Positions 11,622 to 21,042 of a stretch of 64,000 nt of DNA are shown here, piece by piece. The stretch comes from Flammulina velutipes. Lineage: Eukaryota; Basidiomycota; Agaricomycetes; Agaricales; Physalacriaceae. The notes below the pieces were generated by a model. It ran no database searches, was not told the DNA's origin, and was given only the letters and a program-made list of their open reading frames with translations. Positions within the stretch are counted from its first letter, which is position 1; each line of letters starts with the position of its first letter. Location: contig CM022378.1 in NCBI GenBank assembly GCA_011800155.1, forward strand, positions 1,922,001-1,986,000, in the 5' to 3' direction. Position numbers and translations under genes: made by a program.

Positions 11622-13764
11622 TTATATCTGTACCGAAGGGCGTCGTCGCACCTTCGCAGGCTTATGGCCAGCCTCAGGCTCAGCGCATGGCCGTTTCCCC
11701 GTACTCGTCGTGGCGTCGACATCCGAGCCTTCTAGCCGTCGCTCAGCGATCTCCACCCGACGCTTCAGATGGACCGTTTCTACCCTCAACGCATCCAACT
11801 GCTTCACATCCCTCACCAAAACCTCATTCACCGCCAGAACGTGCGCAAACCTGCTCTGAATCTTCCTCTGTTCAGCCCTCTCCTTGCCTAACAACGCCTC
11901 CATGGCTTCTACCTTTTCCTGAGATGCACGTAGCTCCTCGCGAACACTCCGCGCCCCTTCCACTGCCTGCTTCTCCGATGCATCCAATCTCTTCACCTCC
12001 ATGTCCAGCGCCTGGTTCGTAGCCAAAGCATCCATGAGCTTCTTCCCGGTTGTCTTCAGCTCCTCCCTCTCCGTCGTCAACGAAGCACGCAGACCCGTGA
12101 CATCGACTGAAAGAGCCTTCCGGAGCCTCTTTTCCAGGCCCTGCAACTTGACCTTGAGCCTCTCGCATTCGTCTGCTGCCTCCTTCTCCTGATTTCTCGC
12201 ATTATCCAGCTGCATACGAAGAACGCTCACTTCGTCGCACGACCCACGGAGCTGCTCGGTGAGGCCCTGAACGAGTGTCTCTTTCTCCTGGCGCACACCC
12301 GCCAATTCGTTCCGCAGCGCCTCAGCCTCATCGTTGGCAAGACTCAAGGAAAGACGAAGGTTGATCTCTTCTTTCCCCGATGTCTTGAGCTCCGCATTCA
12401 CCTCTCTCAGTCGGCTTGACGTCTTCCTATATCTGGCTTCCGCTAATCTGTGTGCTTCTTTAGCCGCTCCAAGCTCCAAGGAAGTCTCGTTCCGTTCTTC
12501 CTTCTCGTCAATCCAAGACTGATGGAGGCTTGATGCCTCTTGTTGGGATGCGTGCAATGACTCTTGGAGGGAGGTACAGCGCTCTTGGTCGATCTTTCGC
12601 TGTTCCTCCAACGACGCTAGCTGGGCCTCCAAGGCTGACTTTTCCTCAACGGCACTGTTTCGGAGATCTCTGTATCTGTCGCGTTCCGAACGCAGACGCC
12701 CTTCGGCGAATTTCGCCTTGTCCATCTCGGTGCAATAGACGTCCATGCGGATCTTCAGCTCGTCTGGACTCTCGGGATGTCGGAGAGGTGCAGGAGGGAC
12801 ACTTGGCGTAATGACGGGACTGTGAGGGGTTTCGGAACGATGGGCTTCATTCTATGACTTGGTTAGATAATGGTACGAGAAAGATAAAGGTTGGACGTAC
12901 GGAAGGAACAAAATCGTTCGACTGGGGGGAGCACGTCGAGGGCGCTTTAGTCGATGCCGGGATGGTTCGCTCGGCTGCTGGCAGAAGAGCTTGAGGTTTA
13001 CGGTCTGCGAATTGACGGGGCTCTGGCTCTTGAGTGGGGGGATAGGCTGGCATGGAAATCCAATACGGACTAGTAGTTTTGCGAGATGGGGTTTCGGGTT
13101 TGGCGCTCTGAGTATCTTGGTGATTTATGGTTGCCTCCTGGTAGGTCTTGGGGACGTTGCTTCGCATGTACTGTTGTTCATGATCAATTAGGGGCTTCGT
13201 GGGTCAGGAGATATCATACATCGAATATATCGTTAGCTGCTTCATTATGAGTAGCTTCGTAATGTATCTATGCATGTGTTCATCGGGGGCGAAGAAAGGA
13301 GGTATCTCGACGACGTACATATTGGTCCACCGATCCAGCGATCATAGCTTTAAGTCGTAATTCCTCCGGGGATTGGTCCAAGCATGGCGTAATTGAGGGG
13401 GCGTATGAGCTGGGCCCGTACGATGAGAGAGCCCAGGATGGCTTCTCCAGGTGCAGCGTCAAGTCCCCGCAGATTGAGAGTTGCCTGTGACCTTGTTTCA
13501 GACAACAAGAAAGGCGGAAATCCACGACTCACGTAAAGGGAAACTTGGGGGGAGACTCTTCCGTGTATTTAACGGACTTTAGAGGTGTCGCTAAGCGCCG
13601 TTAAAGTTAAATTACACTAGGCTTGGATGTAAAACTCACTGAGTGGCACATGCTCATTTCTGCAACGGTCTCCGTATTTACATGCGTTCCTGCGAAAGAA
13701 ATAGCAAACATTCTGTATGAAAAGTCAGATTCGTCGCAGTCGTGGTAAGAAAGTAACCTACCAT
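11622..13764 (-). CDS. CCCH zinc finger, Nup42-like segment and coiled coil (array gene C)
   Basis: Seven exons join in phase: 13762-13764 (ATG only), 13640-13712, 13533-13590, 13319-13484, 13220-13267, 12901-13170 and 11622-12851. The product is 615 aa. Exon 2 encodes NVCYFFRRNACKYGDRCRNE then H, a C-x7-C-x5-C-x3-H finger. Exons 4-5 read PSWALSSYGP ... DQSPEELRLKAMIAGSVDQY and IHYEATHNEAANDIF, matching the segment that follows the finger in agaric Nup42-like CCCH proteins. The C-terminal 400 residues are the array coiled coil (MDVYCTEMDKAKFAEGRLRS) ending in KPAKVRRRPSVQI. This is the most complete member and suggests that the family arose as a fusion of a Nup42-like N-terminus with a coiled coil. 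No FG repeats are seen. Confidence 0.75.
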
Positions 13765-13770
13765 GAGGGA

Positions 13771-13998
13771 TTATGATGAAAGCGAGGAAGAAGTGGATGA
13801 TCGGTCTTCTCCGTGATCGACATACCATGCTTTAAAGGGAATTTGTTGACAATAGACTCGCTTTGACCACTTAGAGGTACAGACCTTCCCATGCTTATTC
13901 ATAGACCATTCAGATGTAATATCCCGCTGGCCCAGGAATAATATATCGTAAGTAACATCCTCCGTTAGATATGTAAGATCAAGTCTACCCGTCCCCAT
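13771..13998 (-). other. 75-codon open frame between genes D and C
   Basis: An ATG at 13998 opens a frame reading GRLDLTYLTEDVTYDILFLG and ending in a Ser-rich stretch, just upstream of gene C and downstream of gene D. It has no recognised domain. It could be a fragment of another gene or chance, and it overlaps what should be the promoter of gene C. Confidence 0.2.
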
Positions 13999-14043
13999 TG
14001 TATAAATATTCTTGAGAACATCATGATACGGTATCTCTCCAGG

Positions 14044-15902
14044 CTAATGATGACGCTGCACTTTCACCGGCCTAGTACTCGTCTCAGGTTTAGGACATGG
14101 CCGCTTCGCTAAATTGCCATGCTGGCTGTTCGGCGCCCAGACGTCCACTGTTCGCACCGTTGCTGTCCACGTCTTTCTCTGTGCCATCCTGTCCTGCGTA
14201 GCCACATCTACACCACTCGGAGTCCATCGCGGACGAACAGGCGCTTCGCAAACACGATCTGAATCACTCTGCGACTCCGATGATCTCTCAGATGTCTCCT
14301 CGTCGTCTTCCGCGACCGCCAAAGACACATCCAACTCCTTATCTTCTTCTTCCGAATCACTCTGCGATCCCTTTGAATCATCAGACATCTCCTTGTCTTC
14401 CGCAATGCCCGGAGGTGCATCCGAATCACAGTCCGAACTACTCTGAGACCCCTCTGATCGTTCGCATGTATCCTGTCTGCGAGCACGTTGGAGACGAGCG
14501 ACCTCTAATTCCTTGTGCCGTTCCTTTGCCATGACAAACAGCTTAGGCGGACCACCGACCATAATTGCATGACATCCTTCTTGGTTCTCCAAACCTTTCT
14601 GCAATGCCTGCGCTGTGTCGGATGCCTTCTTCTCCCGCATGTTCGCTTCATCCAAAGACTGACGAAGACGGGTCATCTCTGCCAGCGACAGACGCCGCTC
14701 GGTCGAATGTGACTTCCGCAAGGAAACGAGCGTCTTCACGTGCCCCTCGCGAGATTTCGTCAAATCCCTCGAGAACTTGTCGAGTGCCTCTGCCTGCACC
14801 TCTTCCGCATAAACCAAAGACGCATTCAACGCTTTCACCTTCTCATCCAAGAGCTCCTTCGCCCCTAAAGCGTCCACGAGTTTCTTCTTGGTCTGGTTTT
14901 GCACCGCCTTCCATTTGACCAACGATGCACGCAGAGCAGTTTCCGTCATGGCACGTTTCTCTTCTCGTTCGTCAAAGCCCTTCTGCGACCTCTTCAATGC
15001 TTCCATTTTATCCCTCTCCTGATCTTTGGCGTCGCTCAGAGATCGACGAAGGTCGTCCACCTCCTTTCGTAATGCGGTCAACTCGACAGTGAGGTCGTCT
15101 CTCGTACGAAGAAGCGTCTCTTTCTCCACGTAAACAATGTCCAGCTCGTTTTGTCTCATCTCCAGTGCTTTCTTCCCTTCCTCTTTGGCATTAGCCAACG
15201 ACCGACGAAGATCGTTTGCATCCTCCTGCAACGCAGCAAGGTCCTGTTCGACGTCTCCCTGCTCCGAAAGCACCACCATCAGCTGACTGGCCATCCCACT
15301 ACGCCCGACTTCCGCCGTCTTGCAAGCTGATTGTGCTGCCAGAAGAGCCCCGCTCAATTCTTCCTTCTCTCCAACCCAAGACTGTCGAGCCTTTTCCGCA
15401 TCCTCCTGCGATGTCTTCAGAGATCGAGAATACCCATCTCTATCGCTCTCCGCAGCTCTCAAAGACTCGCAGAGGTGTTGTATTTCAGCAACAAAGTCAG
15501 CCTTGGCCTTGGCGTCGCCCTCGCGCTGTTCTTGCGAGAGCGCTTCCGCAGTAGCGAGTCGCGTCTCCAATGCTGATTTCTCTTCAACGGCAGTATTACG
15601 CAGGGCCTTGTACTGATCCCGTTGGGAGCGTACGCGCCCTTCCGCGTTTCTCGCCAAGACCATCTCGTCGCGGTAAAGTGCCATACGGATTTTCGTCTCG
15701 GCCAGATCGTTCAAAGGTTGGAGAGGCATAGAAGCTGGCTGGATGACGTGGCTATGCCCTAGAGGTGGTTCAAGCTGACGGGTACGGCTCTGGAAGTTGA
15801 TTAAGGAGGCGTAAGAAACGAAGTAGTGGGACGCACAGGGGGGACAACAGAAAGTGGTATCGGAGTAGGCAAACATGGGGAAAGGGGAGGCTGAGGAGTC
15901 AT
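14044..15902 (-). CDS. Long coiled-coil protein with acidic tail (array gene D)
   Basis: Exons 15837-15902 (or to 15953 if an upstream exon is used) and 14044-15789 are joined over a 47-nt intron. From the first in-frame ATG the product is 603 aa. A Pro-rich start precedes the family block MALYRDEMVLARNAEGRVRS, about 380 residues of coiled coil, an acidic Ser/Asp/Glu region and the basic tail RPVKVQRHH. The intron position and the CTTCCAG acceptor are the same as in gene E. Upstream, the finger exon is decayed (see 15903-16117). Stop is TAG at 14044-14046. Probably nuclear by its tail, function unknown. Confidence 0.75.
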
Positions 15903-16117
15903 TTCCAGCGAAGGAGATATCGTAGGGGAAGAGCTTTCTGGATTTATAGGTATCTGTTCTAAATCGTCAATTATACATCTAGTCTCGACGCGTACTCACC
16001 TAGTGTTGTGTACGTGTATCTTCAAATTTGCATTGATCCCTGTTGTATTCAGCTAAAGCACACTTCATAGGAATGTTATGCAGGCTGTGGATGTAGCAGA
16101 AAGACTCAACATACTAT
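15903..16117 (-). pseudogene. Decayed CCCH exon upstream of array gene D
   Basis: On the minus strand the segment 16000-16063 reads CALAEYNRDQCKFEDTRTQH followed by a stop and a GTGAGT donor. Compared with the intact finger of gene C it has lost one zinc-binding Cys (EDTRTQH for GDRCRNEH). The ancestral start codon position (16115-16117), next to a GTATGTT donor, is ATA. It probably survives as untranslated leader. Confidence 0.5.
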
Positions 16118-16324
16118 GACGGATAGGATGATGGATGTGAGAGAGAACTCTACGGCAACTTCCGTGAATTGGTCCATCTCGCTGTGTCATCTTGTTGGTA
16201 CGGAATTTCAGACTGGTAAAGTGGGAGTGGTTAGTGGTATAGTAATAGTATATGATAGGTAGATATACTTACAAATAAGTGAAAATTAGTCTCTAAAGTC
16301 CGATATGATCATCGATAGCTGCCA

Positions 16325-18135
16325 TTACTGGCATCGTCTCACTTTCGCGGGCCTGTCGCTATCCTCAGGCTGAGGACATGTCCGCTTCCCTGAGACCTTC
16401 GCCCTCCTCGAAAGCCGATACCCCACATGCGAAGGTTTCGCCGACGCTTCACTCGCTGCCAACGCATCCCCGCCAACACGAATGGGATCCGATCCTTCGT
16501 GCGCCTCTTCGTTATCTTCTGCGACACCCAAAGGATCATGCATCTCCTCATCCGAAGATGCCTCCGTTTCGTGGTCTGATCCTTGGTGACCAGTTTCCTC
16601 GTCATCGTCCGCCTCATCACTATCGTCCGCCTCGTCACTATCGTCCGCCTCGTCACTATCGTCCGCCTCACCGCTATCCTCCGCCTCATCGCTATCCTCC
16701 ACAAAACCCAGACGCAAAGGTGCGTCGCCATCACTCTTCATCTCCTGTGGTTCCTCATCTGCCTTCGAACCCTCCCACGTCTCCTGCGCATCTGCCTCAA
16801 CTTCTTCAAGCCCTTCGCGCCGTTCCCTTTCCTTGACCAACGAAGAACGCAGCGTCGCGATCTCAACCGCTTGATCCTCTTCTTGGTCCTCCATAGCCTC
16901 CTGCAACGCCTCCAATGCGTCAGATGTATCCCTCCGCCGTTCGTTCGCATCATCCAAGGCCAATCGAAGACTGCCCACCTCTGCAATCCACAACCAGAGC
17001 TCAACCGAGTGAGTCTTCCGTAAGGAAACCACTGTCTCCTCGTGCTCCTCGCGAATTTCTTCCAACTCGTTGATTGCCTCCCTCTCCTTCTCCCTCGCAC
17101 GAACCAAAGACTCATGCAGTCCATCTACCTCCCCTTCCAACGTGTCGCTCGCCTCTAGTGCATCCGCAAGTTGTTTCTTCGTCTTCTCGTACGCTGCCTT
17201 CTTGTCGGCCAACGAGGTACGCAGATCCGAAGCCTCATTCGTAAGGGTCTCTTCTCTGTCCTCCGAATGTTTCTGCAACTTCCGAAGGGCCTCGGATGAT
17301 TCGCTTTCCCTGCCCACTGCTTGGCTCAAGGACTGACGAAGGCTGCCCATCTCCTCGGACAGCTCAACAGCGAGACGATCCTTCGCTTGAACGAGGTTCT
17401 CTTTCTCCTGTCGAGCGTCCCGCATCTTCCCGAGAGCATCACTCGCCTGCTTTTCCACCTCTGCCAATGACCGACGAGCATCGATTGTCTGTTCCCGCGA
17501 CACCGCGAGGTGGTGTTTGAATCGCTTTTGTGCCACGTGTGCCTGCTTGGAGGTCATCCTGAGCGCTTCTTCCACCGACGACTGCGCTTGTTGCGCCATG
17601 AGGAGGGCCTTGTTCAACTTTTCCTTCTCGTCAACCCAAGACCGGCGAGCATTCGCTAATGCCTCCTGCGATGCCTTGAGAGCTCGGATATGTCCATCCT
17701 TCTCGCTTTCGGCGGCTCGCAAAGATTTTTGAGCTTTGTCCGCAACCTTTCGCTGTTCTTCCAGGGCCTTCGTCAGAGTGGCGACTTTTTTCACTGGTAA
17801 CGACTTTTCCTGTACGGCGTCATTCCGAAGTGCCTTGTATTGGTCGCGCTGCGCACGCAGACGTCCTTCAGCGTTTCTCGCCAAGACCATCTCGGAGCGG
17901 AAAAGGTCTCGTTCGTTTTTTAACTTGGCCAAATCTTCGAGAGGAGGATGTAGTTGCGGAATGGGGCCAGGACTGCGCAGGCGTTCGGGAAAAGTGGTCG
18001 GAATCTGGAAGTTGGTTAGAGAACGCGCGCGATGAAGAAGATAACGAAACGCACAGGATGAACGCCAGAGAGGGATGTTTTTGGTGTCGAAACATACGGA
18101 TGTTGACGAGGGGTGATTTCGGTCGAAGGGTTCAT
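16325..18135 (-). CDS. Long coiled-coil protein with acidic repeats (array gene E)
   Basis: Exons 18055-18135 and 16325-18004 are joined over a 50-nt intron, giving 586 aa. The N-terminus MNPSTEITPRQHPYVSTPK is Pro-rich and aligns with gene D. Then follow the family block RDLFRSEMVLARNAEGRLRA, about 390 residues of coiled coil, an acidic repeat region (DSDEAD units) and the basic tail RPAKVRRCQ. It lies head to tail with gene D. An alternative donor at 18097 (GTATGT) would give a different N-terminal frame, but the one chosen matches the paralogue. Confidence 0.75.
16604..16690 (-). repeat. 18-bp tandem repeat inside array gene E
   Basis: About five copies of an 18-bp unit (cactatcgtccgcctcgt on the plus strand) encode DSDEAD blocks. 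The copies are nearly identical at DNA level, so the repeat number could vary among strains. Confidence 0.7.
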
Positions 18136-18594
18136 TGGATATAATACCGTCTTTTCGTCGCATGTGAGTAAGTGCAGGAGAAGGATAGATAGAGACGAAC
18201 TGCTTGTCGGTGATGATGGATTTGACAGGTCCTTCCGGGAAATCTTGCAATGATGAGGAGATGATTCAGTGTAGGATGCAAAGTGCTAGGATAGTAGTGC
18301 TAGACGTGGATAGTGGGCTGGATATTCGTTCAATACTGACATACAGACGAGACATGAGACGCACGCACATGTAGAGGTCGTCGCCAAAGATTCTACTGGC
18401 TTGAATGCTTCTGTACATCGTCAGATAAATTCTAGCAGTCTCAATATGTACTCACCCAGTGGTGTGTCGTTCCTCTAACTTTCCATTTGATCTTCGGCGA
18501 GTGCAGCGCGTTTTTTTGTGCATTCAGTGCTGCACAAAACAGTGAGCATGTCGGGGTCGTGACGGTAAGAAGAAAACCTACTGTTGCTGGAGAT
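18136..18594 (-). pseudogene. Decayed CCCH exons upstream of array gene E
   Basis: The conserved intron donor GTAGGTT follows ACA (18592-18594) where gene C has ATG. The former finger exon (18456-18529) ends in the same ...CGACACACCACTGG donor context as genes A and D and contains an in-frame TAG. The next former exon ends near an ATGTGCGT donor as in gene A. Confidence 0.5.
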
Positions 18595-18838
18595 GGAGGT
18601 GAGAAAGAGGTACCCGGCATATTCCGCAAATACTTCCCACGAGTGTTTACGCGTTGTAATTTCAACAGTACACCCACAAGATGTGCTGGTAACGCTACTT
18701 TCTTGCATATAAGTTGCTACCGTTAAGGTACATCTGGTTCTTGCGGCTGTATATTTTGCTTGTATGATTGTATACACAAGCGTACACTGTATGATCACAC
18801 CATCAAGATGTACACTTAAGGAACCAGATGTATGACTA

Positions 18839-19748
18839 TTAGTGTTGGGACTCGAAGTCTCTTATGCTTCGGATGTGACTGTCGTTCTGAGAAATCACCT
18901 CCGATAGATCCCTCTCCAGCCTCTTAACCAGCAACGCGAGGTTATCGTTCCTTTGTTCTGCATTCTTCCGCTTGCGCTCTGCTTCAAGCAGCTACGAAGG
19001 AGGTTAACCTAAAACGCACTCAGAGCCGATTACAAGACTTACCTTCTCGCTATCACCACTGATATTTATAGCATTCTGCGCCACCTCCAGTTGGACTCTG
19101 AGGTAACGCAGACTGTCCTCGAATGTCTTTTTCTCCGCCTCATGTTGCTTCTCCATTTCACTTCTTTCTTCGTATTGTTGATCCCAGGAATCTTCTAGCT
19201 CTTGAATCTTCTTCTCCTGCTCCTCGTTCATCTTCGCGAGTGCCTGATTTGCATGACGTTCGTCGTCGAGAAGAGCCTGAAGACGCGTGCACTGACGCTC
19301 GAGCTCCAGGATTTTGTCGTTTCTGACAATCCCTTGCCGTTCAAGATCGAATTGTCCGGCATGTTCGACGAAGCGGATAGAACTATTGTAATTGCCGTGA
19401 TTGTCTTTGGTACTCAAAGTTCCACTGGTCTTCCCCCGGATATCGGAACGTCGGAGGTCCAGCTCAAGAAAGTGAACACAAGCGCAGCAGGACCAGAAGC
19501 CGAGACTGTAGGTAAATATCAGACTCAGACGATATCATCCAATAGCGAACGCACCAAATCACCAATGCCAAAACCCGGAGAATGTGGTAAATGCAGTACG
19601 CCGTCGGAACGCCTCCGAACAACAACGCGAGCTGGTATTTGCGATCTTTCCAAGTGTTTGAGAGGGTAACAAATGAATGGGAATAGATGAGACGAGTTCG
19701 ATGTTCTCCAACGACCGGGATGTCAGTGACTGGGGAAGTGGAGCTCAT
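18839..19748 (-). CDS. Membrane protein with C-terminal coiled coil
   Basis: Three exons, 19555-19748, 19043-19505 and 18839-18991, join in phase to give 269 aa. Residues about 39-75 are strongly hydrophobic (LALLFGGVPTAYCIYHILRV then LALVICLGFWSCCAC), enough for one or two membrane helices. The rest is charged coiled coil (LELERQCTRLQALLDDERHA ... RSEMEKQHEAEKK ... LLEAERKRKNAEQ) ending DFESQH. It does not share the tail or the family block of the array genes. It lies between array gene E and inverted repeat arm 2. Similar architecture to the genes at 3463 and 21043, but no clear sequence similarity. Function unknown. Confidence 0.75.
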
Positions 19749-20204
19749 GGTGATGATGGTAGTAGGTGGTGATAGTGGTCCGACAGTGAAAGCTCTTCAG
19801 TGGCGTCTTAGCACAAAGAGACATTCCTTTGTATGATAAAGACAAAGAACCTCGCAGACGTAAACGTTTGGGAGACGGCATGAAGATCGATATAGACGAC
19901 GAAGAGTCCGCCCTTTGCATAGGATGTAGTCCTTGCCCGTTTAGTATGACGAAAGCTGCCAGTGGTCTAAGTTATCGGGCGAGTGTGGTTGACTGCATAG
20001 ACAAATGTTTCTGACATAATCAAAGCAGCGAGGAGTGGAAGCCGTCGGAATCTTAATGTCAGAGGGCTACAAGAGAATGAACAACCGAGACACAACAGTC
20101 GGAATGGCAGCATTTCGTTAGTTCCCGGAGAATGACTATAAAAGACAAAGATCCTTGCACGTTGCGTAGCAAGGCATAGTTGATCAGTGCCCGAGTGAGA
20201 TTGG
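19749..20204. other. Intergenic, nothing recognised
   Basis: Upstream region of the membrane coiled-coil gene, reaching the edge of inverted repeat arm 2. No supported exon. Confidence 0.5.
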
Positions 20205-21035
20205 TTGCTAGTGGTGGCACGAAGACGAGAGTGGTACACCGTACGGCCAATATACGGTATGAGATCACCGACTAAGATCTAATCTTATCAAACGTGGCGT
20301 AGACTCGAAGCTCCTGGGAGGTCAACCGAGATAGACAACGACGAGATACAAGTACAATTACAATTACAGTACATTGAGCAGGTGGCGACACTGAGAAAGA
20401 AGAGGAACTAGAACGACGATACAAAAAAACAGCGGGAAAAAGTACGCGAGAGCAGAAACCAGGAAGACACACTAAACGACGAAAGGAACCCACGGCAGCA
20501 AACAGCACAGTGCATGAATGGTAAAGTAACGGACATCGCCCAAGACGCACCTCCCACCAAAGAAACTCACATAACAATTCCTTCCCCGACGGAAGAGAGC
20601 CATAAATTCAACGACGACACGACACCGATGTGGTGCGGCCCTCAGAGCTTGGCAAGGAGTGACTTAGGTTGGGGCTCCTGCACTAGACACGCGCGTACGC
20701 GGCCTACTCCTGTCGTTGACTTCGAGAGACCAGCCAGCGGCCGTGTGGGGCGACTGGGGGGCAAGACATTGCTTGCGCTAGCGGGACATTGCCTTCGCTA
20801 TCTCTCGGGCTATCGAAGACTCTCTTCGTCTGGGATGGAAATGCGAGTGGGTTATCATGGTGGAAAGTAGGTAACGATCGAGCTGCATCGGAGATGCTGG
20901 TGCGGTCATAACTCGATTGGGCGATGGGAGGGGGGAAGAGGAAGGGTACTGGTAGTTTGCCTGGTTAATTGATTAGCTAGAGGAGCGAGGAAGAACAAGA
21001 TACTGACTTTCGTGAGGCTTCTTTCTCGTTATGTG
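20205..21035 (-). repeat. Inverted repeat arm 2 (about 830 bp), partner 5305-6135
   Basis: Reverse complement of 5305-6135 with only scattered differences. It starts within about 10 bp of the stop codon of the coiled-coil gene at 21043-23150 and ends near 20205, where similarity stops after ctagcaa. A one-base deletion in the C-run around 20930 disrupts the 88-codon frame that is open in arm 1. Confidence 0.85.
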
Positions 21036-21042
21036 TGTCCGT

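Noticed and set aside
13771..13998. Extra upstream exon of array gene C
   Set aside because: The finger exon already has a start codon and matching intron at 13762, and joining this frame is not needed.
18064..18250. Alternative N-terminal frame of array gene E through 18097 (GTATGT donor)
   Set aside because: The frame chosen has the same intron position and Pro-rich sequence as gene D. The alternative cannot be excluded without transcripts.
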